A stretch of 64,000 bases of DNA. Source: Fibrella rubiginis (GTDB lineage Bacteria; Bacteroidota; Bacteroidia; Cytophagales; Spirosomataceae). The stretch's first letter is position 1; each line of letters starts with the position of its first letter. Location: the NCBI RefSeq assembly GCF_017353185.1, contig NZ_JAFMYV010000011.1, forward strand, positions 210,577 to 274,576. The letters are read 5' to 3'. Positions 56,615 to 64,000 of this stretch are shown one piece after another. A program made the position numbers and the translations under genes. Below the pieces are notes generated by a model. That model was not told the DNA's origin. It ran no database searches and worked only from the letters and a program-made list of their open reading frames with translations.

Positions 56615-57784
56615 ATGAAACCCTTCGCTCCTTTATTCACAGCTAACGCCAAAACTCAGCGCTTTATTTTGAACTGGCAATCAGACACAAACGCATCGGA
56701 AACCTCCGAAGCCCTCACCCACTTTGCCCCCACCCTTGAACGTTGGTATGATCATCACCGGCGCGACCTGCCCTGGCGACATACTACCGATCCGTACCGC
56801 ATCTGGCTATCGGAAATCATACTTCAACAGACCCGCGTAGCCCAGGGAATGCCTTACTACCTCCGCTTTGTTGAGGCCTATCCTACCCTGTCTGATCTGG
56901 CACTGGCTGACGAGCAGGCACTGCTCCGGCTTTGGCAGGGATTGGGTTATTACTCTCGCGCCCGAAACCTCCACCAGACCGCCAAATATATACACTCTGA
57001 ATTAAACGGGCTATTTCCCACCACCTATCTGGCGTTACTGGCGCTGAAGGGCATTGGCACTTATACGGCGGCGGCAGTGGCTTCATTTGCTTATGGTGAG
57101 CGGGTACCGGTAGTGGATGGTAACGTATACAGGGTACTGGCAAGGGTGTTCGGGGTCGATGAAGACATCATGAGTACCGGGGCAAAAAAAACGTTTGCCG
57201 CCCTGGCCGCGCGACTCATGGCGCACGCGGTTGATCCAGCTACCTACAATCAGGCAATCATGGAATTTGGAGCTATTCAATGTACGCCCGTGGCTCCTGA
57301 CTGCCTTATCTGTCCTGTTCAGCAGCAGTGTGTGGCCTGTCAGACAGGACGGCAGCGAGAGTTACCTGTGAAGAAGAAGAAGGCAGCCGTTCGGGATCGT
57401 TTCTTTCATTATCTGGTTTTTTGCACCCAGCATAATGGAGAAGCAGTAGTTGCGATGCACGAGCGAACGGGGCGCGATATCTGGCAGAATCTGCACGAGT
57501 TTTACCTCATAGAAACCGACGAGCCTAAGGCTGATTTCCGCGATTTAGATCTGGACAAACCGCTGAACGATTTGGTAGAACAGGGCGTTTTGACTACCTC
57601 ACCAGTAGCCAGTAATCAGTTGCTCTCGCACCAGCGAATTAAAGCGTTTTTTTACCGGATAGACCTGCCAGAAAGTGTCAAAAATGACCTCCCAGAGGGT
57701 TACAGCTGGTATACGAGGCAGCAGATCAGCCACTTACCGAAACCAGTACTGATTGCTGACTATTTCGAGAAAGGGCTTGGATAA
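56615..57784 (+). CDS. mutY: A/G-specific adenine glycosylase MutY
   Basis: MutY removes A mispaired with 8-oxoG. From ATG 56615 it is 389 aa; the longer frame runs into the HU gene and is not used. It shows the catalytic Glu in IWLSEIILQQTRVAQG, the helix-hairpin-helix ALKGIGTYTAAAVASFAYGE with the Asp in VVDGNVYRVLARVFG, the iron-sulfur ligands CX6CX2CX5C (CTPVAPDCLICPVQQQC), and a C-terminal NUDIX-like domain. It leads the mutY-ssb-gldE group. Confidence 0.97.
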   Translation: MKPFAPLFTANAKTQRFILNWQSDTNASETSEALTHFAPTLERWYDHHRRDLPWRHTTDPYRIWLSEIILQQTRVAQGMPYYLRFVEAYPTLSDLALADEQALLRLWQGLGYYSRARNLHQTAKYIHSELNGLFPTTYLALLALKGIGTYTAAAVASFAYGERVPVVDGNVYRVLARVFGVDEDIMSTGAKKTFAALAARLMAHAVDPATYNQAIMEFGAIQCTPVAPDCLICPVQQQCVACQTGRQRELPVKKKKAAVRDRFFHYLVFCTQHNGEAVVAMHERTGRDIWQNLHEFYLIETDEPKADFRDLDLDKPLNDLVEQGVLTTSPVASNQLLSHQRIKAFFYRIDLPESVKNDLPEGYSWYTRQQISHLPKPVLIADYFEKGLG

Positions 57785-57850
57785 ATCGACAGATTTTAGT
57801 AAATTTAATCTCTAAACCACCTAACAAAACGCTTTCTAAACACAGCAAAA

Positions 57851-58363
57851 ATGGCAAGTTTGAACAAAGTAACGCTGATTGGTAATCTGGGTGCCGATCC
57901 TGAAGTTCGCTATCTGGACGGCGGCGGTGTTGTCGCCCAATTCAACGTGGCAACCACCGAAAAATATACCAATCGCAATGGTGAGCGTGTTGAACAAACC
58001 GAATGGTTTCGGGTGGAGCTGTGGAATGAACAGGCCAAGGTTGCCGAGCAGTACTTGCGTAAGGGAAACCCCGTCTACATAGAAGGTCGGTTGCGGACCG
58101 AAACCTGGACAGATAAGGAAGGGAAAGAGCGTTTTTCTCTTCGGGTTCGGGCCAGCACGATGCAGTTGCTGGGTAGCCGTAATGACGAGGCCAACGCTAA
58201 TCAGGAGGCGGCTCCCCGTCAGCAGCAACAGGCTGCTCCGGCGCAGCCCCCCCGGCCACAGGCAGCCCAACCTGCCGCGGCAACCCGGCCCGCCGCCAAA
58301 CCTGCTCCGGCACCTGCAGCTTCGTTTGATAGCAACGGTGCCGATGATGATCTGCCCTTTTAA
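57851..58363 (+). CDS. ssb: Single-stranded DNA-binding protein
   Basis: The 170-aa protein has the OB fold (MASLNKVTLIGNLGADPEVR, WFRVELWNEQAKVAEQYLRK, NPVYIEGRLRTETWTDKEG), a Pro/Ala/Gln-rich linker (about 115-160), and the acidic tip DDDLPF that binds partners. Between mutY and gldE in the usual Bacteroidota order. Confidence 0.97.
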   Translation: MASLNKVTLIGNLGADPEVRYLDGGGVVAQFNVATTEKYTNRNGERVEQTEWFRVELWNEQAKVAEQYLRKGNPVYIEGRLRTETWTDKEGKERFSLRVRASTMQLLGSRNDEANANQEAAPRQQQQAAPAQPPRPQAAQPAAATRPAAKPAPAPAASFDSNGADDDLPF

Positions 58364-58366
58364 CTT

Positions 58367-59704
58367 ATGGACCCAGGCGACCCGTCTTCCACACAGGTGC
58401 TCCCAGTCGGCAACGATTGGGGCACCTATTTTAGTTTTTATGGCCCCTATGTGGCTGTAGTGTTGCTTTTGCTTATTCTGGCCGCGCTGGCCTCTGCCGC
58501 CGAAGCTGCTTTTTTCTCCCTATCGGCGCAGGATAGACTACGGTGTCGCGACAGCGAAAACCCCGCTGAGCAACGCATTGCGGCGCTGCTTGACCGGCCT
58601 AAGCGTTTACTGGCTTCGCTGGTCATTCTCAACAACTTATTCAATATTGCCATTGTCCTCATCGTCACCTATGTGACCTGGATGGTATCGGGCTGGGCGC
58701 ATGGCTCTGGTTGGCTGCTGACGGGCGTCACGCTGGCAACCACGCTTATGATTGTGCTTTTTGGTGAAATGGTGCCTAAAATTTATGCCTCACAGCATGC
58801 ACTAGCCATCAGTAAGCGTACGCAGTGGCTGGCTCAAACTGCTTTGGTCGTATTTGCGCCATTGGCAGTTCTGCTGGTTAATATGAGCAATCAAATCGAC
58901 AAGCGGATTCATCGGCGGGGCTACAAACTGTCGGCTGAAGAATTGAGTGAGGCCGTTGAACTAACAGGGTCCGATGCCACCGAAGAAGAAAAGGAAATCC
59001 TGAAAGGAATTGTGAATTTCAGTAACCTTGCGGCCCGGCAAGTAATGCGGGCCCGAATGGACATTACGGCGTTTCCGAACGATCTGACGTTTACGGAACT
59101 GCTGGCCCAAATTAACGAAGCGGGCTACTCGCGGGTACCTGTCTACACCGAAACCATTGATCAGATTGACGGTATTTTGTACCTGAAAGACCTGTTGCCT
59201 CACCTCAACGCTGACGATTCATTCGATTGGAAATCGCTTCAACGGCCCGTTTTTTTCATTCCTGAAACCAAAAAAGTAGACGATCTGCTCCAGGATTTTC
59301 AGAAAAAGCGGGTGCACATGGCCATCGTCATCGACGAATATGGCGGTACGCGGGGCCTAGTTACGCTGGAAGATATTATCGAAGAAATATTTGGCGATAT
59401 CAACGATGAGTTCGACGAGGAAACGCCGACGGGCTATCAGCGAATAGACGACCACACGGTCATTTTTGAAGGTCGCACCCCACTCACCGACGTTTGCCGG
59501 GTGCTCGACGTAGACCCGACTACCTTCGACGATGTACGCGGCGACAGCGAGTCACTAGGTGGTCTGCTGCTTGAACTCTTCAGCCGCCTCCCCCGCCCCG
59601 GCGACGAAGTAAACGTCGAATCATTTACCTTCCACGTCCTTGCCGCCGATGATAAACGCATCAGCGAAGTGCGCGTAACGCAGCAGGATCTGACAGAAAA
59701 GTGA
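58367..59704 (+). CDS. gldE: GldE, CorC/HlyC-type membrane protein linked to gliding
   Basis: The 445-aa protein has an N-terminal DUF21/CNNM membrane domain (about 25-200; SAAEAAFFSLSAQDRLR, LFGEMVPKIYASQ), two CBS domains (about 215-345; VMRARMDITAFPNDLTF, VHMAIVIDEYGGTRGLVTLE) and a CorC_HlyC domain to the end. Location right after ssb identifies it as GldE, needed for gliding in Flavobacterium, where gldD follows; gldD is not next here. Its stop codon lies in the long palindrome at 59701. Confidence 0.9.
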   Translation: MDPGDPSSTQVLPVGNDWGTYFSFYGPYVAVVLLLLILAALASAAEAAFFSLSAQDRLRCRDSENPAEQRIAALLDRPKRLLASLVILNNLFNIAIVLIVTYVTWMVSGWAHGSGWLLTGVTLATTLMIVLFGEMVPKIYASQHALAISKRTQWLAQTALVVFAPLAVLLVNMSNQIDKRIHRRGYKLSAEELSEAVELTGSDATEEEKEILKGIVNFSNLAARQVMRARMDITAFPNDLTFTELLAQINEAGYSRVPVYTETIDQIDGILYLKDLLPHLNADDSFDWKSLQRPVFFIPETKKVDDLLQDFQKKRVHMAIVIDEYGGTRGLVTLEDIIEEIFGDINDEFDEETPTGYQRIDDHTVIFEGRTPLTDVCRVLDVDPTTFDDVRGDSESLGGLLLELFSRLPRPGDEVNVESFTFHVLAADDKRISEVRVTQQDLTEK

Positions 59705-59820
59705 AGGGATTTACGATTTACGATGGACGAATTACGATTTGTTGCTGACGCCAGCGCAGGTTTACTCTGGCGTCAGCAACAAATCGTAATTCGTCCATCG
59801 TAAATCGTAAATCCCTTCAC
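59701..59820. repeat. Long inverted repeat, perfect 54-bp arms including both stop codons
   Basis: Arms 59701-59754 and 59767-59820 are perfect complements over 54 bp, loop 12 nt. The outermost bases GTGAAGGG supply the TGA of gldE (59702-59704) and, on the other strand, the TGA of the DUF2851 gene (59817-59819). Core GTTGCTGACGCCAG; words TTTACGATTTACGATGG and GAATTACGATTT, as in the element at 51891. Confidence 0.97.
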
Positions 59821-61112
59821 TCCCGCACCAGCGCCATGCCGATCTGGCAGTTTAAACAGCGTTTGGGCGTGCAGAAATTAGTGTAGAGTTCGATGGATGC
59901 CTGTGAATCAAAAGCAGTTCTGACGTTCAGGCCAACGCTATCCCAGAGACGAATAATGCGGTTGTCTTCAGCGGGGAGTTGCTCCAGCAGACTAATGGCC
60001 CGGTCCAGCAGATCGGGTTGGTCTTTGCGTTTGGCATAGGCCGCCAGTAAGGGAACAGCCACGTTGATCAGTAAACCCGTGGCGGTGGCTTCGCCCAGCG
60101 AGGATGATACTTTGGCACCGGCTTTCCCAAACCGGTAGTGCGTTTGCCAATATGCAGAGGGCATTATTTGCAACAGAGCCAGCAACGAAGGGGCGTCGGC
60201 GGTGCCTACCAAGAGTGAAAACAGGCTACCGTGATCATGTATCAACCGGGCTAACTGCGCTATCCGCATGGTGGGAAATGCGGCAGGCCGAAGTTTTCCC
60301 CATTTCCAGATGTGAGTTGGTAGCTGGCCAGTTGTCAGGGCATATTTTGTGGCCAGAAATTGGTTCTCACGGCGAAGAACCGTCAGGTATTCATCAGCTT
60401 CGGCATCTGTTGCCTCCAGCAGCCCCGCCGTCCCAAAAAGCAGTGCTTCCAGTTGGGCGAGGTTGTTGCGGTGCTTGTGTAGTAGTCGAAGCGGCACCAT
60501 CCGGGTCAGTTGCTCCATCGGGTCGGCGTTGACTTTGCTGCCCAGGTGCATAGCCAGCAGTCGATAGGCGGTTTCTTCCCAATCCTGCCCGGTTGCCTCG
60601 TAAAGAGACTGAACATCAGTTGCTTTCCGTTCGAGGCGTTCCAGCAGCGCCTTGTCGAGCATGGCGGTCTGACGTAGGGGCTTCACCATCCGAAACTGCC
60701 CGGCACAGGGAATAACATCGGCGTTGGTAGTCAGGCTGCCATATCGACTCAAGAGGTTGTCAGACGTAAGTGGGGCAAGTTCAAGCGTTGGCAACCGGGT
60801 ACCGTCGGGGCGGGGTACGGGCCGGTCATGGTGCCAGACAATGTGCAAAATGACGTTGTCGTAGGCCTTATCGCTCTGATGCCGATGTACCAGCCAGTCT
60901 GATGTTTTAACATGCGCTTCTACCGTACCTACCCATTCTACCCCCGCAATACGTAACCGGGCATTCAGAAAATCAGGCCCGGCATTGCCATTCCGAAAGC
61001 CGGGATGCAGCACGTCAACAGTTTCTCCGTCGGTAGTAATAAGGGGCTGATTGGCAACGTATTGAAACTGCCAAATAAAATAAATGAGTTCTTCGGTGAT
61101 GGTATGCGTCAT
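59817..61112 (-). CDS. DUF2851 family protein
   Basis: The 431-aa protein has the DUF2851 pattern: EELIYFIWQFQYVANQPLIT, DVLHPGFRNGNAGPDFLNAR, VEWVGTVEAHVKTSDWLVH, VILHIVWHHDRPVP, and a C-terminal CTPKRCLNCQIGMALVRE with Cys. Bacteroidota-typical; function unknown. Its start overlaps the glycogen synthase stop by 4 nt (ATGA), so the two are coupled. Confidence 0.94.
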   Translation of the reverse strand: MTHTITEELIYFIWQFQYVANQPLITTDGETVDVLHPGFRNGNAGPDFLNARLRIAGVEWVGTVEAHVKTSDWLVHRHQSDKAYDNVILHIVWHHDRPVPRPDGTRLPTLELAPLTSDNLLSRYGSLTTNADVIPCAGQFRMVKPLRQTAMLDKALLERLERKATDVQSLYEATGQDWEETAYRLLAMHLGSKVNADPMEQLTRMVPLRLLHKHRNNLAQLEALLFGTAGLLEATDAEADEYLTVLRRENQFLATKYALTTGQLPTHIWKWGKLRPAAFPTMRIAQLARLIHDHGSLFSLLVGTADAPSLLALLQIMPSAYWQTHYRFGKAGAKVSSSLGEATATGLLINVAVPLLAAYAKRKDQPDLLDRAISLLEQLPAEDNRIIRLWDSVGLNVRTAFDSQASIELYTNFCTPKRCLNCQIGMALVRE

Positions 61113-62923
61113 GGTTTCCGCCGTTTCAACGACAGGTCATGGGCGGTGTCGTAATAAGAACGGAGGTTGGTCCAGTCGAAAACTTCGGCGATGCTCTCTA
61201 CGCGATTTCGCTGCTGAATTCGGTCGCGCATGTTCATCCGTACGAAGCGAAACAGAATGTCGGCGAGTTGATTGGCGGCCTCGTCGAAGGTTTGCGTTTT
61301 ACGGTTTACGACGTAGATGCCCCGGTTTTCGTAGTCGCGCATGATTTGCATAATAAAATCGCCGAAGCCCGATTGGTCGCTCGTGACGGTGGGAATACCC
61401 CGTACCACGCATTCCAATGGCGTGTATCCCCAGGGCTCGTAGTAGCTGGGAAACACGCCGAGGTGGCACCCCCGAACAAACTGGCTATAATCAAGGCCAA
61501 ACAGCGGATTGGTCGACGCGATAAAGTCGGGGTGGTACACGATTTTCACGCGGTCATATTCGTTGTTGACCAGGTTTGCCTGCCGAATAAACCGCGTCAT
61601 GTCGTCTTCCTGTAAGAGGTCGTGCGTAACAAAGCGGGGTAACTGCTTCGTTCGCCAGCTTTGAATGGTCCGTCGTAGCCGTAGCCGCCAGTATTCGTCT
61701 ACAAACTTATTGAGGTCGGGTAGGTTGGTTTCCTGCCCCGATGCTGAGGCCAGAAAGAGCCGGTCGCCAACCTGTTTTTCAATGGCCTGACTTGTCTCGC
61801 GGATCTCGTCGAGGAGCGCGCGTGTGTGGAGTACTTCGGGGTTGATGGACCGGTAGGGCTGTTTAGTGACCATAAACATGACCACGGTGGTGTCCATGTT
61901 GGCCTCGCGCATCCGCCAGTTCAACCGCGCCAGGGCCTCCAGGGTGAGGTCGTAGCCTTTATTGGTAAACTCAAACCGCCCCGACGTGAAAAAGTACAGC
62001 GTCTTGTCGAGGTCGAAGGAATAGTTTTGGAAGAAATGGCCCATCACAAACTCATGGATGCGCTCTTTGAACTTCACGTGTAAGTTCTGAAACTCGTGGG
62101 CAGCGGCAAAACGCGTCACGTTGAGGCCGTTGGGCAGGACCAAATCAGGATTTCGGCCCAAAAACACCTCACATTCGCGAGCGGTTACGTCGCTTACGGT
62201 GGTGAATACATGGCATTGCTGAGCGGCCAGCCGTTCAACAGTGGCCTGCGCTTCAATGCCATAATGACGAGCTTCTGCCTGCCAGTTGAAAGTAGGCAAC
62301 TTCTGGTAAAACCCTTCTTCATTCTGGGCCAGATACCGTCCCAGCATGGTAGCGTGGGTGGTGAACGTGGTGGCTACACGCACATTGTCGCGACGCAGGT
62401 CGGGCAGACCAGAGGCGGCCATCCATTCGTGGAAATGCGCGACGAGATCAACACGCCGGGCATGGTCGGCGGCCAGCAGGGTAATAAATACGCGCACCAT
62501 CTCACCAAACAGTAACGTCTGGTTCACCAGTTCCTCTACGTTGAGGGTGGGGATCTGATGCCGCTCCCACAGGCCCGCTTTTAAGGCATCTACCTGACGG
62601 GCAAGGCTTTGCACATTAAACATAACCACCCGTGGGCGACCCGTCACCAGCCAGTAGCCGTATTCAACGTCGTAGCCCATCTGGCGCATCTTACGCACGG
62701 TCTGGCCAATCTCAGTCTCGTCAGGATCGGTGATGGGCTCGTATTCGGCGGCAGCTTTTTGGGGGAAATAGGGCCCCAGCAGTACGTAATTATCGTCCCA
62801 CTTCTCGACCATTGCCGGCACTTTCGAGCGGATAACGGTATAAATGCCGCCCACCTGATTACAGACTTCCCAGGCGATTTCGAGTAAGAGTTTGCGTTTG
62901 GACGTTGAGAAGAGTGATTCCAC
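61109..62923 (-). CDS. Glycogen synthase, GT3 (eukaryotic-type) family
   Basis: The 604-aa enzyme belongs to glycosyltransferase family 3, the animal/fungal type of glycogen synthase found in Bacteroidota, not the bacterial GT5 GlgA. It shows LEIAWEVCNQVGGIYTVIRS at the N-terminus (nucleotide site), HFHEWMAASGLPDLRRDNV, TTFTTHATMLGRYLAQ, and a C-terminal FPSYYEPWGYTPLECVVRG with the donor-binding Glu. It polymerises glucose onto glycogen, most likely from UDP-glucose. Overlaps DUF2851. Confidence 0.94.
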   Translation of the reverse strand: MESLFSTSKRKLLLEIAWEVCNQVGGIYTVIRSKVPAMVEKWDDNYVLLGPYFPQKAAAEYEPITDPDETEIGQTVRKMRQMGYDVEYGYWLVTGRPRVVMFNVQSLARQVDALKAGLWERHQIPTLNVEELVNQTLLFGEMVRVFITLLAADHARRVDLVAHFHEWMAASGLPDLRRDNVRVATTFTTHATMLGRYLAQNEEGFYQKLPTFNWQAEARHYGIEAQATVERLAAQQCHVFTTVSDVTARECEVFLGRNPDLVLPNGLNVTRFAAAHEFQNLHVKFKERIHEFVMGHFFQNYSFDLDKTLYFFTSGRFEFTNKGYDLTLEALARLNWRMREANMDTTVVMFMVTKQPYRSINPEVLHTRALLDEIRETSQAIEKQVGDRLFLASASGQETNLPDLNKFVDEYWRLRLRRTIQSWRTKQLPRFVTHDLLQEDDMTRFIRQANLVNNEYDRVKIVYHPDFIASTNPLFGLDYSQFVRGCHLGVFPSYYEPWGYTPLECVVRGIPTVTSDQSGFGDFIMQIMRDYENRGIYVVNRKTQTFDEAANQLADILFRFVRMNMRDRIQQRNRVESIAEVFDWTNLRSYYDTAHDLSLKRRKP

Positions 62924-63107
62924 GGCGGAGGTTAGGTTGGGGTGGTTTTGTCAGTAAGGAGATTTCACTGTGCAAGTAAGCAGTTTACAGGCATGAAAAT
63001 CGGTGCTTATGTAAGTTTACTCGATTCAATTTATCTTGCACGAGCGGCCCTGCATCCACAAACAGCGTTTTTACGCTCCACATTCTGCCTACACACCTAC
63101 CTTACCT

Positions 63108-63968
63108 ATGACCAAACACATTCTGCTGATGGATGGCCCCGACGGGCCGGGCCTGATTCACTATGTCACGGGTGTGCTGTTCCGGCATGGCCTTAACATC
63201 ATCCGCAACGACGAATACGTTAGCCCTGACGGACAATTTTTTATGCGCACTGAGTTTGAAGCCGGGCCACGACAGGCCGAAGGCACGCTCGGCGAACCTG
63301 ACCCACAACAAATTCTGGAAGAGCTGCGTCAAACCCTGCCCGACGGAGTGAGCCTGCGACTGAATCCAAAACAGAAAAAGAATGTAGTCGTGTTCGTTAC
63401 CAAAGAACACCACTGCCTGGGTGAGTTATTAATCCGGTACGGGTTCAATGAGTTAGGTGCCGATATTCTGGCTGTAGTGAGCAACTATGCCACGCTGCAA
63501 CCGCTGGTGAGCAAATTCGGCATTCCGTTTCACCATATTTCGCACGAAGGAAAAACACGCGAAGAACACGAAGCCGCCATATTACGCACCCTGGCTATCT
63601 ACCAGCCTGACTACCTCGTTCTGGCCAAATACATGCGTGTACTGACCCCCGATTTTGTAGCCCACTACGACAACCGGATTGTGAATATTCACCATTCGTT
63701 TTTGCCTGCTTTTGTGGGAGCCAACCCCTACCGGCAGGCCTATGAACGGGGCGTAAAAATCATTGGTGCTACGGCCCATTTCGTCAATAACAACCTCGAC
63801 GAGGGACCCATCATTGCCCAGGAAACGCAGGAAGTAGATCATCGCCATACCGCCGCCGACATGGCTACGATGGGCCACGATGTGGAGAAAATAGTGCTCT
63901 CACAGGCCCTGAAGCTCGTTTTTAACGACCGCGTCTTCATTCACCAGAACAGGACGATTATTCTTTAA
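63108..63968 (+). CDS. purU: Formyltetrahydrofolate deformylase PurU
   Basis: PurU hydrolyses 10-formyl-THF to formate and THF, balancing one-carbon units. From ATG 63108 it is 286 aa: an N-terminal ACT domain (LLMDGPDGPGLIHYVTGVLF) and a formyltransferase-fold domain with NIHHSFLPAFVGANPYRQAY (catalytic His), GVKIIGATAHFVNNNLDEGP (catalytic Asp). Upstream codons from 63036 lack family similarity. Divergent from the glycogen synthase. Confidence 0.96.
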   Translation: MTKHILLMDGPDGPGLIHYVTGVLFRHGLNIIRNDEYVSPDGQFFMRTEFEAGPRQAEGTLGEPDPQQILEELRQTLPDGVSLRLNPKQKKNVVVFVTKEHHCLGELLIRYGFNELGADILAVVSNYATLQPLVSKFGIPFHHISHEGKTREEHEAAILRTLAIYQPDYLVLAKYMRVLTPDFVAHYDNRIVNIHHSFLPAFVGANPYRQAYERGVKIIGATAHFVNNNLDEGPIIAQETQEVDHRHTAADMATMGHDVEKIVLSQALKLVFNDRVFIHQNRTIIL

Positions 63969-64000
63969 TGAGTTCAAGGTTTGATGTCTAACGTCTAAAC
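63969..64000. repeat. Probable left arm of a further long inverted repeat, cut by the window
   Basis: Directly after the purU stop the sequence reads GTTCAAGGTTTGATGTCTAACG, close to the arm words of the elements at 21541 and 29259 (TGTCTAACGTCTA, AACGTCTAA). The complement would lie outside the window. Confidence 0.55.

Overview
The window is a dense chromosomal stretch of a Bacteroidota genome, most likely Cytophagales and close to the Spirosoma/Fibrella group (inference). The signs are Bacteroidota-only or Bacteroidota-typical families (GldE, DUF2480, DUF2141, DUF2851, DUF3467, DUF5522, a 29-residue AURKAIP1/COX24-type basic protein, 7TMR-DISM and TPR histidine kinases), the mutY-ssb-gldE order diverging from HU-TPR-rng, and promoters of the TTG-N20-TAnnTTTG type in place of sigma70 boxes. 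I see no tRNA, rRNA, CRISPR array, insertion sequence or prophage.

Layout. 1-8.5 kb: end of hemW, mtgA, rsmA, an A+T-rich acyltransferase that looks foreign, mgtE, a metallo-hydrolase, a YbjQ protein, a possible clan CE cysteine peptidase, and an SGNH hydrolase. 8.7-17.7 kb: a signalling region with two paralogous histidine kinases and one NarL/LuxR response regulator, each kinase divergent from small mostly exported proteins (SnoaL-like, DsrE, DUF1059). 17.7-31.4 kb: AAA+ ATPase, IPT/TIG lipoprotein, vanadium haloperoxidase/PAP2 protein, esterase, coaX, SPFH protein with a ribbon-helix-helix protein, lysS, cspA, pspC, DUF2480, DUF2141. 31.5-40.3 kb: GMC oxidoreductase with its subunit-3 partner, a tricorn-like protease, and an ECF sigma factor operon with a membrane VWA protein. 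40.4-52.9 kb: DUF1080, tpiA, aspartyl protease, rpmB, rocD, a second haloperoxidase, M48-MORN protein, tatC, glyA, rpsG, rpsL, DUF3467. 53.2-64 kb: rng, HU, mutY, ssb, gldE, DUF2851, GT3 glycogen synthase, purU.

Two structures stand out. First, about fifteen long intergenic inverted repeats (arms about 20-61 bp, several perfect) are scattered through the window, most starting at or inside a stop codon. They share a core like TTGGCTKACGC at the hairpin tip, while the outer arms fall into subfamilies built of 6-9 nt degenerate words. Second, the intergenic regions upstream of both histidine kinases share a symmetric 78-bp module: a 28-bp near-identical block with the inverted repeat ATACC-N8-GGTAT, flanked on both sides at exactly the same distance by TTTG promoter boxes. 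It looks like one operator controlling divergent transcription at both loci. The first kinase locus also keeps a dead remnant of a response-regulator start, so the two loci probably arose by duplication.
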